This document shows, piece after piece, positions 42,831 through 50,131 of a stretch of DNA of 64,000 nucleotides. Within the stretch, counting starts at the first letter, position 1; each line of letters begins with the position of its first letter. Source of the stretch: CAZCVI01 sp964502145 (GTDB lineage Bacteria > Acidobacteriota > Aminicenantia > UBA2199); contig CAZCVI010000035.1 of assembly GCA_964502145.1 (NCBI GenBank), forward strand, positions 6,873-70,872, in the 5' to 3' direction. The translations under genes were made by a program, and so were the position numbers. The notes beneath the pieces are model-generated. The model ran no database searches. It was not told the DNA's origin and was given only the letters and a program-made list of their open reading frames with translations.

Positions 42831-43131
42831 ATTGAATGCAAGAGAAGACTTGAGGGATATTACGGTTCCCGGTTTAAAGGTCTGGTTTTATTTGGGTCTA
42901 CGGCACGGAATCAAGCGTTGCCTACCAGTGATATAGATTTGCTGGTATTGTTGAGCCAGCCTTTCGACTATTTCCATGAACTCCGCCGCATTATTGACCT
43001 GCTCTATCCCATTCAACTGGAGTCGGAGCAATTAATTTCAGCCAAACCGACTCCACTGGAAGATTTCGAAACAGGAAGCATCCGGCTTTATCAAAACGCT
43101 CAAAAAGAAGGCATTCGCATATGACAGAGGA
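42831..43131 (+). pseudogene. Truncated second copy of the MNT gene without its HEPN partner
   Basis: Highly similar to 40839-41140, including all catalytic residues (GSTARNQALPTSDID). Similarity begins inside the gene, so the normal start is missing; a GTG at 42825 would give 99 aa. It ends at ATGACAGAGGA, the first codons of a HEPN gene, after which the sequence changes. The toxin was therefore lost or never copied. It could still make an orphan antitoxin. Confidence 0.8.
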
Positions 43132-43222
43132 TTTTGCCTGTAACCAAGGACGTACTTTTTTCCGCCACAGGCGTTAATAGATAACGTCCGCAGGACACCT
43201 CTTCCCGTTTATAATTTATCGT

Positions 43223-43459
43223 TTATAATTTACAGTTCAGGCCACAGCCTGAACTGTTAATATTCTTTTTGGCTACTTCCCAGTCTATGAATTCATCGGC
43301 ACCAAGTTGTATGGCTTCCTCTCTATCACTTAATACATCTCCATGCCATAAAGGGGATTCTATACCATCGGCATTATGGCATAAATCGTCCCAGATGAGT
43401 TCCATTGCCTGAATTTTATCTTCCACAGACATGCTTTTTAAAGGTACCGAAACTGACAT
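43223..43459 (-). CDS. Addiction-module component protein, orphan
   Basis: A protein of 78 aa of the putative addiction module family (TIGR02574 type): KIQAMELIWDDL and SPLWHGDVLSDREEAI are the family words. I start at the ATG at 43459 with GGAGG 7 nt upstream. No RelE/ParE-type toxin gene is next to it. The last residues are encoded by a perfect hairpin (CAGTTCAGG/CCTGAACTG at 43231-43254), so the original end may have been replaced by an inserted palindrome. Confidence 0.8.
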   Translation of the reverse strand: MSVSVPLKSMSVEDKIQAMELIWDDLCHNADGIESPLWHGDVLSDREEAIQLGADEFIDWEVAKKNINSSGCGLNCKL

Positions 43460-43629
43460 AATTCCTCCATTCACCCGGTGTCCGGGCTGATCATTAACGA
43501 CAGCATTACTTTAACATGAAACAATGCGTTTTTCAACCTCTTTTTAAAGTTTTTTGGATCACCTTTTTCCGGTTCCCATTTCTTTTCACCCCGGACCCAA
43601 AATAGGGAAAAAAGGGCACGGTAATCTTT

Positions 43630-43835
43630 TTAAATTTTGCCGGTTTGAATGAATATAGGATACACCATGACCTTGTTTTCCGGGTGTGTATACGGGGTTT
43701 GGAACTTTTTCTGGCTGGTTTCGTCCATGCTTTCCACAAAGGAGATCAGAAAAATCTACTGCAATCCCAGTTGCTGACCATACAAGGCCGTTTGTACCAG
43801 AGAATCGCGGTATATCGGTGAAACTTTTTAAAATG
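43630..43835 (-). pseudogene. Decayed C-terminus of an AAA/PD-(D/E)XK protein, copy 1
   Basis: Read on the minus strand, the frame gives SLVQTALYGQQLGLQ, a stop, then IFLISFVESMDETSQKKFQT, YTHPENK and PIFIQTG, ending with a stop at 43632-43630. This is how the nuclease domain of AAA-ATPase-like/PDDEXK proteins typically ends. The in-frame TAG and missing N-terminus mark it as dead. A homologous piece lies at 47100-47257. Confidence 0.6.
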
Positions 43836-43867
43836 CAACGGCTAAAAAAAAGACATAGCCACTTCCG

Positions 43868-43896
43868 TTGACAAATCGGACTTCATGCGCTACAAT
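43868..43896 (+). promoter_or_regulatory. Promoter of AAA/PD-(D/E)XK paralogue 1, leaderless geometry
   Basis: Consensus TTGACA at 43868-43873, 17-nt spacer, TACAAT at 43891-43896, 6 nt to the ATG at 43903. Confidence 0.75.
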
Positions 43897-43902
43897 AAAA
43901 TT

Positions 43903-45531
43903 ATGAAGGAAAAACAAAACAATCAAGAGAACAAGGCCTATCAAAGGCAAGGCCGATTTTTTGAAAATTCGGGAGTTGTTGCTCCTGAACGCGCTTTCTT
44001 TGTTCCATTGGATAATGTTGTTAATACAATGGGGCAAGACATCCAAACCATGATTGATGGAGGCCGCTATTTTTCCATCTTCGCTCCACGCCAGAGTGGC
44101 AAGACCACCTTTTTTAAAAGATTGTGCGATCACTTGCACCAAGACCTGACCTATATCGGTATTCTATTAAGTTTTCAGCAATATGAAGGGTTGGAGAAAA
44201 GCCAATTTTATGCAAAGATTGAAAAAGAACTCTATGAACAACTGTCTAACCGCCTAAAAGAGGTGGGCTGCGATAAATACGATACTGTCACTCAATTCTT
44301 GAAAAATTTCCATCTCACCGACCATCTCTCTTTCGGGGAGCTATTCACGGAATTAAATCGCATCCTGTTATTCAAGAAAATCGTTATCTTCATTGATGAG
44401 TTTGACGGTATCCCCCGCATCGAGCTGGGAAATTTCCTGGCCACACTGCGGGATTTATATCAAAAATATAAAGAAGTGAAACAAAAAGCCCTCTACTCCA
44501 TCGCGCTGGTAGGCATCCGCAACATTACCAAATTGGTGGTGGGCGGCGTGTCTCCTTTTAATATTGCCGATCAGGTCCATCTGCCGCCCTTCTCCCTGAA
44601 CAACATCCGCGACCTGTACAGCCAATACACGGCAGAAACCAACCAACCTTTCACGGAAGCGGCAGTCAAACGAATCCACACGGAAACCGAAGGCCAACCC
44701 TGGCTGGTGAACCGCTTGGCCACGATCCTCACGGTGAATATCAAACCGGAAACGGTGGAACCGATTGACGAACCAGACGTGGAAAAAGCCCTTTTACATC
44801 TCCTGGCAGAAAGCAACGACCATTTTGATAACCTCTATGAGAAAGCCAAATTATACAAGGAAACCTTTGTGGAAATTGTCTTCGATCACGTGGAATACTA
44901 CCCTGACGATGAAGACCAATCCTGGTTAAAACAATATGGCTTGATCAAGCATAAAGATGGCAAAGCGGTGGTGGCCAATCTCATTTATAAAGAGCGGTTT
45001 ATCAAGACGTTTTTCCGCGAGGTAAAAGCGGGGCAAGAAATCGCACCAGCCACATACCTGTTACCCAATAACCGGTTGGATATGGTAAACATACTGCAAG
45101 ATTTTAGCGCATATATTACCCGAATTGGGGTGCGCGCCTTTTATGAGAAAGGGAAACCGGATGAAAAGACGGGTCAATTTCTTTTGACGGCGTGGCTGTA
45201 CCAATTCGTTAAAGGTGGGGCCGGGGAACTGGGTTATGAGGTGGTGACCGGATTGGGCAGGATGGATGTTCTGCTCTCTTATAAAAGTATAAAATATATC
45301 ATTGAAACAAAACTCAATCAATACGGCAATATTTCCACGATACAAAAAGAAGGAATTCTCCAACTGACCCGTAAATATTTGGCAACGGAAGCAGCGGACG
45401 AGGGGTATCTGGTTATCTTTGACACTCAAACCCCGGTGGGTACGGATTGTCTACCACAGGTTCTTCGGGATGGCGAAAAAATAGTGACCAGTTTTTCCAT
45501 CGGCATTGGGAAAGAACCGAGAAAAGATTAA
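43903..45531 (+). CDS. AAA-like ATPase with C-terminal PD-(D/E)XK nuclease, paralogue 1
   Basis: A protein of 542 aa. The ATPase domain (about 15-300) is of the AAA_35/AAA-like type: Walker A APRQSGKTT at 61-69, Walker B IVIFIDEFD at about 163-171. A helical middle follows, then a nuclease-fold region (about 440-520) with Asp455 in GRMDVLL and Glu468-x-Lys470 in IIETKLN, the D...ExK signature. Start chosen by promoter geometry; an upstream in-frame ATG at 43885 lies inside the promoter. The DNA from 44447 to 45534 is identical to that of the paralogue at 47319. Such proteins are abundant in repeat-rich genomes; a defence or mobile-element role is supposed, not known. Confidence 0.82.
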   Translation: MKEKQNNQENKAYQRQGRFFENSGVVAPERAFFVPLDNVVNTMGQDIQTMIDGGRYFSIFAPRQSGKTTFFKRLCDHLHQDLTYIGILLSFQQYEGLEKSQFYAKIEKELYEQLSNRLKEVGCDKYDTVTQFLKNFHLTDHLSFGELFTELNRILLFKKIVIFIDEFDGIPRIELGNFLATLRDLYQKYKEVKQKALYSIALVGIRNITKLVVGGVSPFNIADQVHLPPFSLNNIRDLYSQYTAETNQPFTEAAVKRIHTETEGQPWLVNRLATILTVNIKPETVEPIDEPDVEKALLHLLAESNDHFDNLYEKAKLYKETFVEIVFDHVEYYPDDEDQSWLKQYGLIKHKDGKAVVANLIYKERFIKTFFREVKAGQEIAPATYLLPNNRLDMVNILQDFSAYITRIGVRAFYEKGKPDEKTGQFLLTAWLYQFVKGGAGELGYEVVTGLGRMDVLLSYKSIKYIIETKLNQYGNISTIQKEGILQLTRKYLATEAADEGYLVIFDTQTPVGTDCLPQVLRDGEKIVTSFSIGIGKEPRKD

Positions 45532-45542
45532 TTGATAAGTAA

Positions 45543-45609
45543 AAATTGTGAATGGTTAATGGTTAACGATGGTGCCCTGCGGGCAAGCTTTTAACGCCTG
45601 CGGCGGAAA
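45543..45609 (+). repeat. Post-gene repeat, second copy
   Basis: Related to 40577-40640. Here GGTGCCCTGCGGGCAA and TTGCCCGTAGGGGCACC (45570-45631) form a strong stem right after the AAA gene. Confidence 0.6.
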
Positions 45610-45674
45610 GATTGCCCGTAGGGGCACCTATCTTATCAAAAGCCGAAATAACCGGGTTCAGCGCTGGAAACAAT

Positions 45675-45971
45675 TCATTGATCTGCATATATTCCTTTTT
45701 CGATCATCCGTTTTTTCACTTTTTCTGCTATGTCAGCGCCGTAACAATTCTTTAAGAAAAGAATTTTTAGTTCATTATCGTTTAAATCGGGATGCGCTTT
45801 TTTCAAAGCCTGTTTAGATAAAGCAATCACCCCTTGAGATAAAGAAAGGGTGATGGATAATCTTTTAGCTGGCCCTGCTTTTCTTAACAGATTGACCTGG
45901 ACCTTTTCGACTTCAGGGTGCGTGTCCTGATAATATGATAAACCGGCGATCTTTTCTGCTAACGTTTTCAT
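45675..45971 (-). CDS. Small conserved-type protein of unknown function
   Basis: A protein of 98 aa beginning MKTLAEKIAGL, with a central RLSITLSLSQGVIALSKQAL helix. The pattern, a patch of Ser/Leu then ALKKAHPDL, is one I associate with small partner proteins of nucleotidyltransferases, but no such gene is next to it. The ATG at 45971 lies 7 nt after a -10 box; upstream codons in frame fall inside the promoter. Confidence 0.7.
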   Translation of the reverse strand: MKTLAEKIAGLSYYQDTHPEVEKVQVNLLRKAGPAKRLSITLSLSQGVIALSKQALKKAHPDLNDNELKILFLKNCYGADIAEKVKKRMIEKGIYADQ

Positions 45972-45978
45972 ACTTATA

Positions 45979-46007
45979 ACTATATATGAAAAAGGACTGG
46001 ATTTCAA
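45979..46007 (-). promoter_or_regulatory. Promoter of the 98-aa protein gene, leaderless geometry
   Basis: Minus strand: TTGAAA at 46007-46002, 17-nt spacer, TATAGT at 45984-45979, 7 nt to the ATG at 45971. Confidence 0.6.
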
Positions 46008-46126
46008 GAGAACAGAGGGAAAAAACAAGAGACCCGCCAAAACGTATCTCCCAATTCCAAGAAACTCGCCCACGTAGGCGCGGGTAGGGACACAAAAAAA
46101 TAAATAGTCAATTTTTGTGCGGGTAA

Positions 46127-46155
46127 TTGAAATATTAATGATTTTATGATATAAA
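46127..46155 (+). promoter_or_regulatory. Promoter upstream of the 226-aa unknown protein
   Basis: TTGAAA at 46127-46132, 17-nt spacer, TATAAA at 46150-46155. The leader to 46347 is about 185 nt and contains short frames (31 codons from 46156, 28 codons from 46215) and a GGGAG/CTCCC hairpin next to the ribosome-binding site. Confidence 0.5.
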
Positions 46156-46346
46156 ATGATCTGTTATAAAGTTAAGGTCTTCCCTATCCGTGGTAAACAG
46201 CAACGGGGTTTAAAATGGGTATGGGATATTTACCGGATTATAGAGGTTTAAAGATGATTAAAAAATCAGTAACCCTTGAAGCCGACCATGAGTCATCATG
46301 AATAAATACATACAAACATGGGGAGCATAACTCCCACGAGGAAAAC

Positions 46347-47027
46347 ATGAGCAAAAAAAAATTAACCATTGACTTAGAAACGGCCCAATGCACGATCACG
46401 CCACTGACAGCCCTTCAATACTATCGTTTATGGCACAAAAGCCTGCCAATATTTAATGATTACGACTGCTTCATGCAAATCTCATATTTGTTGGAGCACG
46501 AAGACCCCCCATTTGAAATGGCACATCTCTATGCGGCATTAAAAACCATTTTCGGCGAAAGTACCAGTATGTATGATGATTACAAATGTTCATTTGGGTA
46601 CACCTTTGCCGTGGAAGTCAAAAAGAATGGGCAAAAATCAAAGTATATTTTCAATTTTGTTGATATGAAAGGCGGTTTGGATTTCTATTTCAAGAGGGTG
46701 ATACAAGACAAAGAAGAACTGAAAAAATATGACACGAGTATTCTTTATCACCCGTTTGAAGAGGAATTTTCCAAAAAAGAAATGGCATACTTGATGCGCT
46801 GGTTTACTTTTTACCTGGTGGGATTCATGGAATCCTATCGGGAGTATTACAGCGAGGAGTTTTTCAGAAGTAATTCCTCTTGTTTGATGGTTTATGGATA
46901 TGTGGACAAAACATTTTTTACCGAGTATTACGAGGGAGAGGAAGAATTTCGCAGTGCTATCGAGGAATTAGAAAAGAGGAATATTCCCTATAATCAGGAA
47001 AAACCAAATCCGAAATACCCCCGGTAA
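46347..47027 (+). CDS. Unknown 226-aa protein
   Basis: Soluble and aromatic-rich, with a strong CGAGGAAAAC ribosome-binding site. Segments such as MRWFTFYLVGFMESYREYY and a Glu-rich stretch (EYYEGEEEFRSAIEELEK) are visible, but no family is recognised. It sits between the two AAA/PD-(D/E)XK paralogues on the same strand. A small hairpin overlaps its translation-initiation region. Confidence 0.7.
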   Translation: MSKKKLTIDLETAQCTITPLTALQYYRLWHKSLPIFNDYDCFMQISYLLEHEDPPFEMAHLYAALKTIFGESTSMYDDYKCSFGYTFAVEVKKNGQKSKYIFNFVDMKGGLDFYFKRVIQDKEELKKYDTSILYHPFEEEFSKKEMAYLMRWFTFYLVGFMESYREYYSEEFFRSNSSCLMVYGYVDKTFFTEYYEGEEEFRSAIEELEKRNIPYNQEKPNPKYPR

Positions 47028-47099
47028 AAAAAATGGGAATGCCAGTCTCCCCGCCAGCATGGAGTATCTTAATTTTCATCCAATTTTTATTCTGATATT

Positions 47100-47257
47100 C
47101 TTTGGGGTTTGGAACTTTTTCTGGCTGGTTTCGTCAATGCTTTCCACAAAGGAGATCAGAAAAATCTCCTGCAATCCCAGTTGCTGGCCATACAGGGCCG
47201 TTTGTACCAGAGAATTGCGGTATCCCGGTATATCGGTGAAACTTTTTAAATGCAACG
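47100..47257 (-). pseudogene. Decayed C-terminus of an AAA/PD-(D/E)XK protein, copy 2
   Basis: Minus-strand frame: SFTDIPGYRNSLVQTALYGQ, then LGLQEIFLISFVESIDE and TSQKKFQTP, after which it diverges and stops. Homologous to 43694-43835, but without the internal stop. With the promoter region it forms a shared block (43694-43902 and 47103-47318) ahead of both paralogues. Confidence 0.6.
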
Positions 47258-47283
47258 GTTAAAAAAAGACGTAGCCACCCTCG

Positions 47284-47312
47284 TTGACAAATCGGACTTC
47301 ATGCATTACAAT
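47284..47312 (+). promoter_or_regulatory. Promoter of AAA/PD-(D/E)XK paralogue 2, leaderless geometry
   Basis: TTGACA at 47284-47289, 17-nt spacer, TACAAT at 47307-47312, 6 nt to the ATG at 47319. Confidence 0.75.
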
Positions 47313-47318
47313 AAAACC

Positions 47319-48947
47319 ATGAAGGAAAAACAAAACGATCAAGAAAACAAGGCCTATCAAAAGCAAGGCCGATATTTTGAAAAATCCGGGGCTGTCGATC
47401 CAACGATGTCTTATTATGTTCCCCTCACGAAAGTGGTTAATACGGATGACCAAGACATCCAAACCATGATTGATGGAGGCCGCTATTTTTCCATCTTCGC
47501 CCCACGTCAAAGTGGCAAGACCACCTTTTTTAAAAGAATGTGCGATCACTTGCACCAAGACCGGACCTATATCGGTATTGTTTTGAATTTCCAGAAATAT
47601 GAAGACTTAGACAAAAACCGATTCTATGCCAAGATTGAAAAAGAACTCTGTGAACAATTACTCAACCGCCTTAAAGAAGTGGGCTGCGATAAATACGATA
47701 CCGTCACCCAGTTCTTGGAAAGCCATCGTATTACCGATTATTTCTCCTTTGGTGAATTTTTTGAGGAATTAAACCGCATCCTGTTATTCAAGAAAATCGT
47801 TATCTTCATTGATGAATTCGACGGCATTCCCCGAAGCGAGCTGGGAAATTTCCTGGCCACATTGCGGGATTTATATCAAAAATATAAAGAAGTGAAACAA
47901 AAAGCCCTCTACTCCATCGCGCTGGTAGGCATCCGCAACATTACCAAATTGGTGGTGGGCGGCGTGTCTCCTTTTAATATTGCCGATCAGGTCCATCTGC
48001 CGCCCTTCTCCCTGAACAACATCCGCGACCTGTACAGCCAATACACGGCAGAAACCAACCAACCTTTCACGGAAGCGGCAGTCAAACGAATCCACACGGA
48101 AACCGAAGGCCAACCCTGGCTGGTGAACCGCTTGGCCACGATCCTCACGGTGAATATCAAACCGGAAACGGTGGAACCGATTGACGAACCAGACGTGGAA
48201 AAAGCCCTTTTACATCTCCTGGCAGAAAGCAACGACCATTTTGATAACCTCTATGAGAAAGCCAAATTATACAAGGAAACCTTTGTGGAAATTGTCTTCG
48301 ATCACGTGGAATACTACCCTGACGATGAAGACCAATCCTGGTTAAAACAATATGGCTTGATCAAGCATAAAGATGGCAAAGCGGTGGTGGCCAATCTCAT
48401 TTATAAAGAGCGGTTTATCAAGACGTTTTTCCGCGAGGTAAAAGCGGGGCAAGAAATCGCACCAGCCACATACCTGTTACCCAATAACCGGTTGGATATG
48501 GTAAACATACTGCAAGATTTTAGCGCATATATTACCCGAATTGGGGTGCGCGCCTTTTATGAGAAAGGGAAACCGGATGAAAAGACGGGTCAATTTCTTT
48601 TGACGGCGTGGCTGTACCAATTCGTTAAAGGTGGGGCCGGGGAACTGGGTTATGAGGTGGTGACCGGATTGGGCAGGATGGATGTTCTGCTCTCTTATAA
48701 AAGTATAAAATATATCATTGAAACAAAACTCAATCAATACGGCAATATTTCCACGATACAAAAAGAAGGAATTCTCCAACTGACCCGTAAATATTTGGCA
48801 ACGGAAGCAGCGGACGAGGGGTATCTGGTTATCTTTGACACTCAAACCCCGGTGGGTACGGATTGTCTACCACAGGTTCTTCGGGATGGCGAAAAAATAG
48901 TGACCAGTTTTTCCATCGGCATTGGGAAAGAACCGAGAAAAGATTAA
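47319..48947 (+). CDS. AAA-like ATPase with C-terminal PD-(D/E)XK nuclease, paralogue 2
   Basis: A protein of 542 aa, same length and domains as paralogue 1. About 36 of the first 183 residues differ between the two (for example PERAFF against PTMSYY near residue 30), while the remaining 359 are the same. Walker A and B are kept in both. The nuclease triad Asp455, Glu468, Lys470 is intact. It ends 31 nt before the convergent jetD stop, next to the Wadjet operon. Confidence 0.82.
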   Translation: MKEKQNDQENKAYQKQGRYFEKSGAVDPTMSYYVPLTKVVNTDDQDIQTMIDGGRYFSIFAPRQSGKTTFFKRMCDHLHQDRTYIGIVLNFQKYEDLDKNRFYAKIEKELCEQLLNRLKEVGCDKYDTVTQFLESHRITDYFSFGEFFEELNRILLFKKIVIFIDEFDGIPRSELGNFLATLRDLYQKYKEVKQKALYSIALVGIRNITKLVVGGVSPFNIADQVHLPPFSLNNIRDLYSQYTAETNQPFTEAAVKRIHTETEGQPWLVNRLATILTVNIKPETVEPIDEPDVEKALLHLLAESNDHFDNLYEKAKLYKETFVEIVFDHVEYYPDDEDQSWLKQYGLIKHKDGKAVVANLIYKERFIKTFFREVKAGQEIAPATYLLPNNRLDMVNILQDFSAYITRIGVRAFYEKGKPDEKTGQFLLTAWLYQFVKGGAGELGYEVVTGLGRMDVLLSYKSIKYIIETKLNQYGNISTIQKEGILQLTRKYLATEAADEGYLVIFDTQTPVGTDCLPQVLRDGEKIVTSFSIGIGKEPRKD

Positions 48948-48950
48948 TTG
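47863..48950 (+). repeat. 1088-nt block identical to 44447-45534
   Basis: From 44447 (after a C/T difference at 44446) to three bases past the stop codon, I see no difference between the two paralogues. Upstream of this point the genes differ at many sites, and beyond it similarity ends at once. Confidence 0.85.
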
Positions 48951-48978
48951 TCACGTAGAGGCGTTGCGCTCAACACCT

Positions 48979-50130
48979 CTAACCTCCTATTTTTTTAAAT
49001 TGCCCGGCAATATAATCCTGGGGGAGGTGTTCCTGTTCCAAGCGGTAATTCTCTGCGGCAATATAGCGGTATAGTTTTAATTCTGCGGGGGTTAAATTCA
49101 GCTTTTGTTCATCCTTCTCCGGGGTCACGACTCCCCTACCACATAGGTACTTGTGTAAAAAGAAGGTTTCTTCATCCATCATAATACTCCATGTATCGGG
49201 AAAATACGACCTGAACATGGACAGGATTAAAAAACCATGAACATCGATATCGCCCCAATAAATAATGGTTTTAGTCTTAAGCCAGAAAGCTTTTTTCAGG
49301 ACTTCAACTTTAAAACCACCACCATAAATAGCCATGGTATGTGCCAATGGGGGCAGGGTTAAATAGGTCATTTGATTCTCGGTGATCACGACAAAACGGC
49401 ATTGGGATTCGAGTTGGAAGAAAACTTTGGCAGGGAGAGCGAAATCATCGGATAATGCAAAAATCCGGCTATCCATGGTATTATCCAAACGACGGAAACG
49501 AATTAAAGGTTCGGTGGATTTGAGAAAAAAACGTTCCTCAAAATGGATTCCCTCGGGGTGGATATGGTCGGGAATAAGAATCTCCAATAACTCTTGCAAA
49601 ATACCTTTATGCTGCTGGATGAACTTGGTATGAACCTGAATAGGTAATTCCCGGATGTACATCTGAGGCCGTGGATTTTCCTGGAAATGATGCAGCACCT
49701 TGATGATATGTTCCCAAACCTCAAGATATTTATAGATTTTCTGCGGGTTCTGTGCTACCCATAGACGCAACTGGGGGAATATGGCGGAAACGGCTTCCGC
49801 CGCTTGCATTATTTTTTCCGCCTCCTTTTTCCTGCCAATAAACTTGAAAAAATCGCTTGGGGAGTCAAAAGAAATGCAAGAAGGGACGGATTGATTGCCA
49901 TACTTGCCAGTATAACGTTGTTCAAAAGTTAAACAATACCCGTAACCGAGTTTCTCCTTGGAATTCTCCACCAATTGCCCGATGAGCTGACGTAAATCCT
50001 CGTAATTCCCGGGTAGTTTCTTATCAGCAGGAATAATTAATGGGAATGGGGTTTCCCCTTTGATAGAGGAACTTAAAACATCCCAATATTTGCGGATGGC
50101 TTTTTCTTTGAGTTGGGGGACGGAAATCAT
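48979..50130 (-). CDS. jetD: Wadjet nuclease subunit JetD
   Basis: A protein of 383 aa (DUF3322/DUF2220). The C-terminal TOPRIM domain has Glu251 in VVITEN and the DxD pair Asp294/Asp296 in GDIDVHG. In characterised Wadjet, JetD cuts circular DNA after JetABC loop extrusion, removing plasmids. It starts one base after the jetC stop and is the last gene of the operon. Confidence 0.93.
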   Translation of the reverse strand: MISVPQLKEKAIRKYWDVLSSSIKGETPFPLIIPADKKLPGNYEDLRQLIGQLVENSKEKLGYGYCLTFEQRYTGKYGNQSVPSCISFDSPSDFFKFIGRKKEAEKIMQAAEAVSAIFPQLRLWVAQNPQKIYKYLEVWEHIIKVLHHFQENPRPQMYIRELPIQVHTKFIQQHKGILQELLEILIPDHIHPEGIHFEERFFLKSTEPLIRFRRLDNTMDSRIFALSDDFALPAKVFFQLESQCRFVVITENQMTYLTLPPLAHTMAIYGGGFKVEVLKKAFWLKTKTIIYWGDIDVHGFLILSMFRSYFPDTWSIMMDEETFFLHKYLCGRGVVTPEKDEQKLNLTPAELKLYRYIAAENYRLEQEHLPQDYIAGQFKKIGG

Positions 50131-50131
50131 G

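Noticed and set aside
43533..43739. Minus-strand 68-codon frame upstream of AAA paralogue 1
   Set aside because: It is out of frame with the recognisable nuclease relic in the same stretch, and has no ribosome-binding site.
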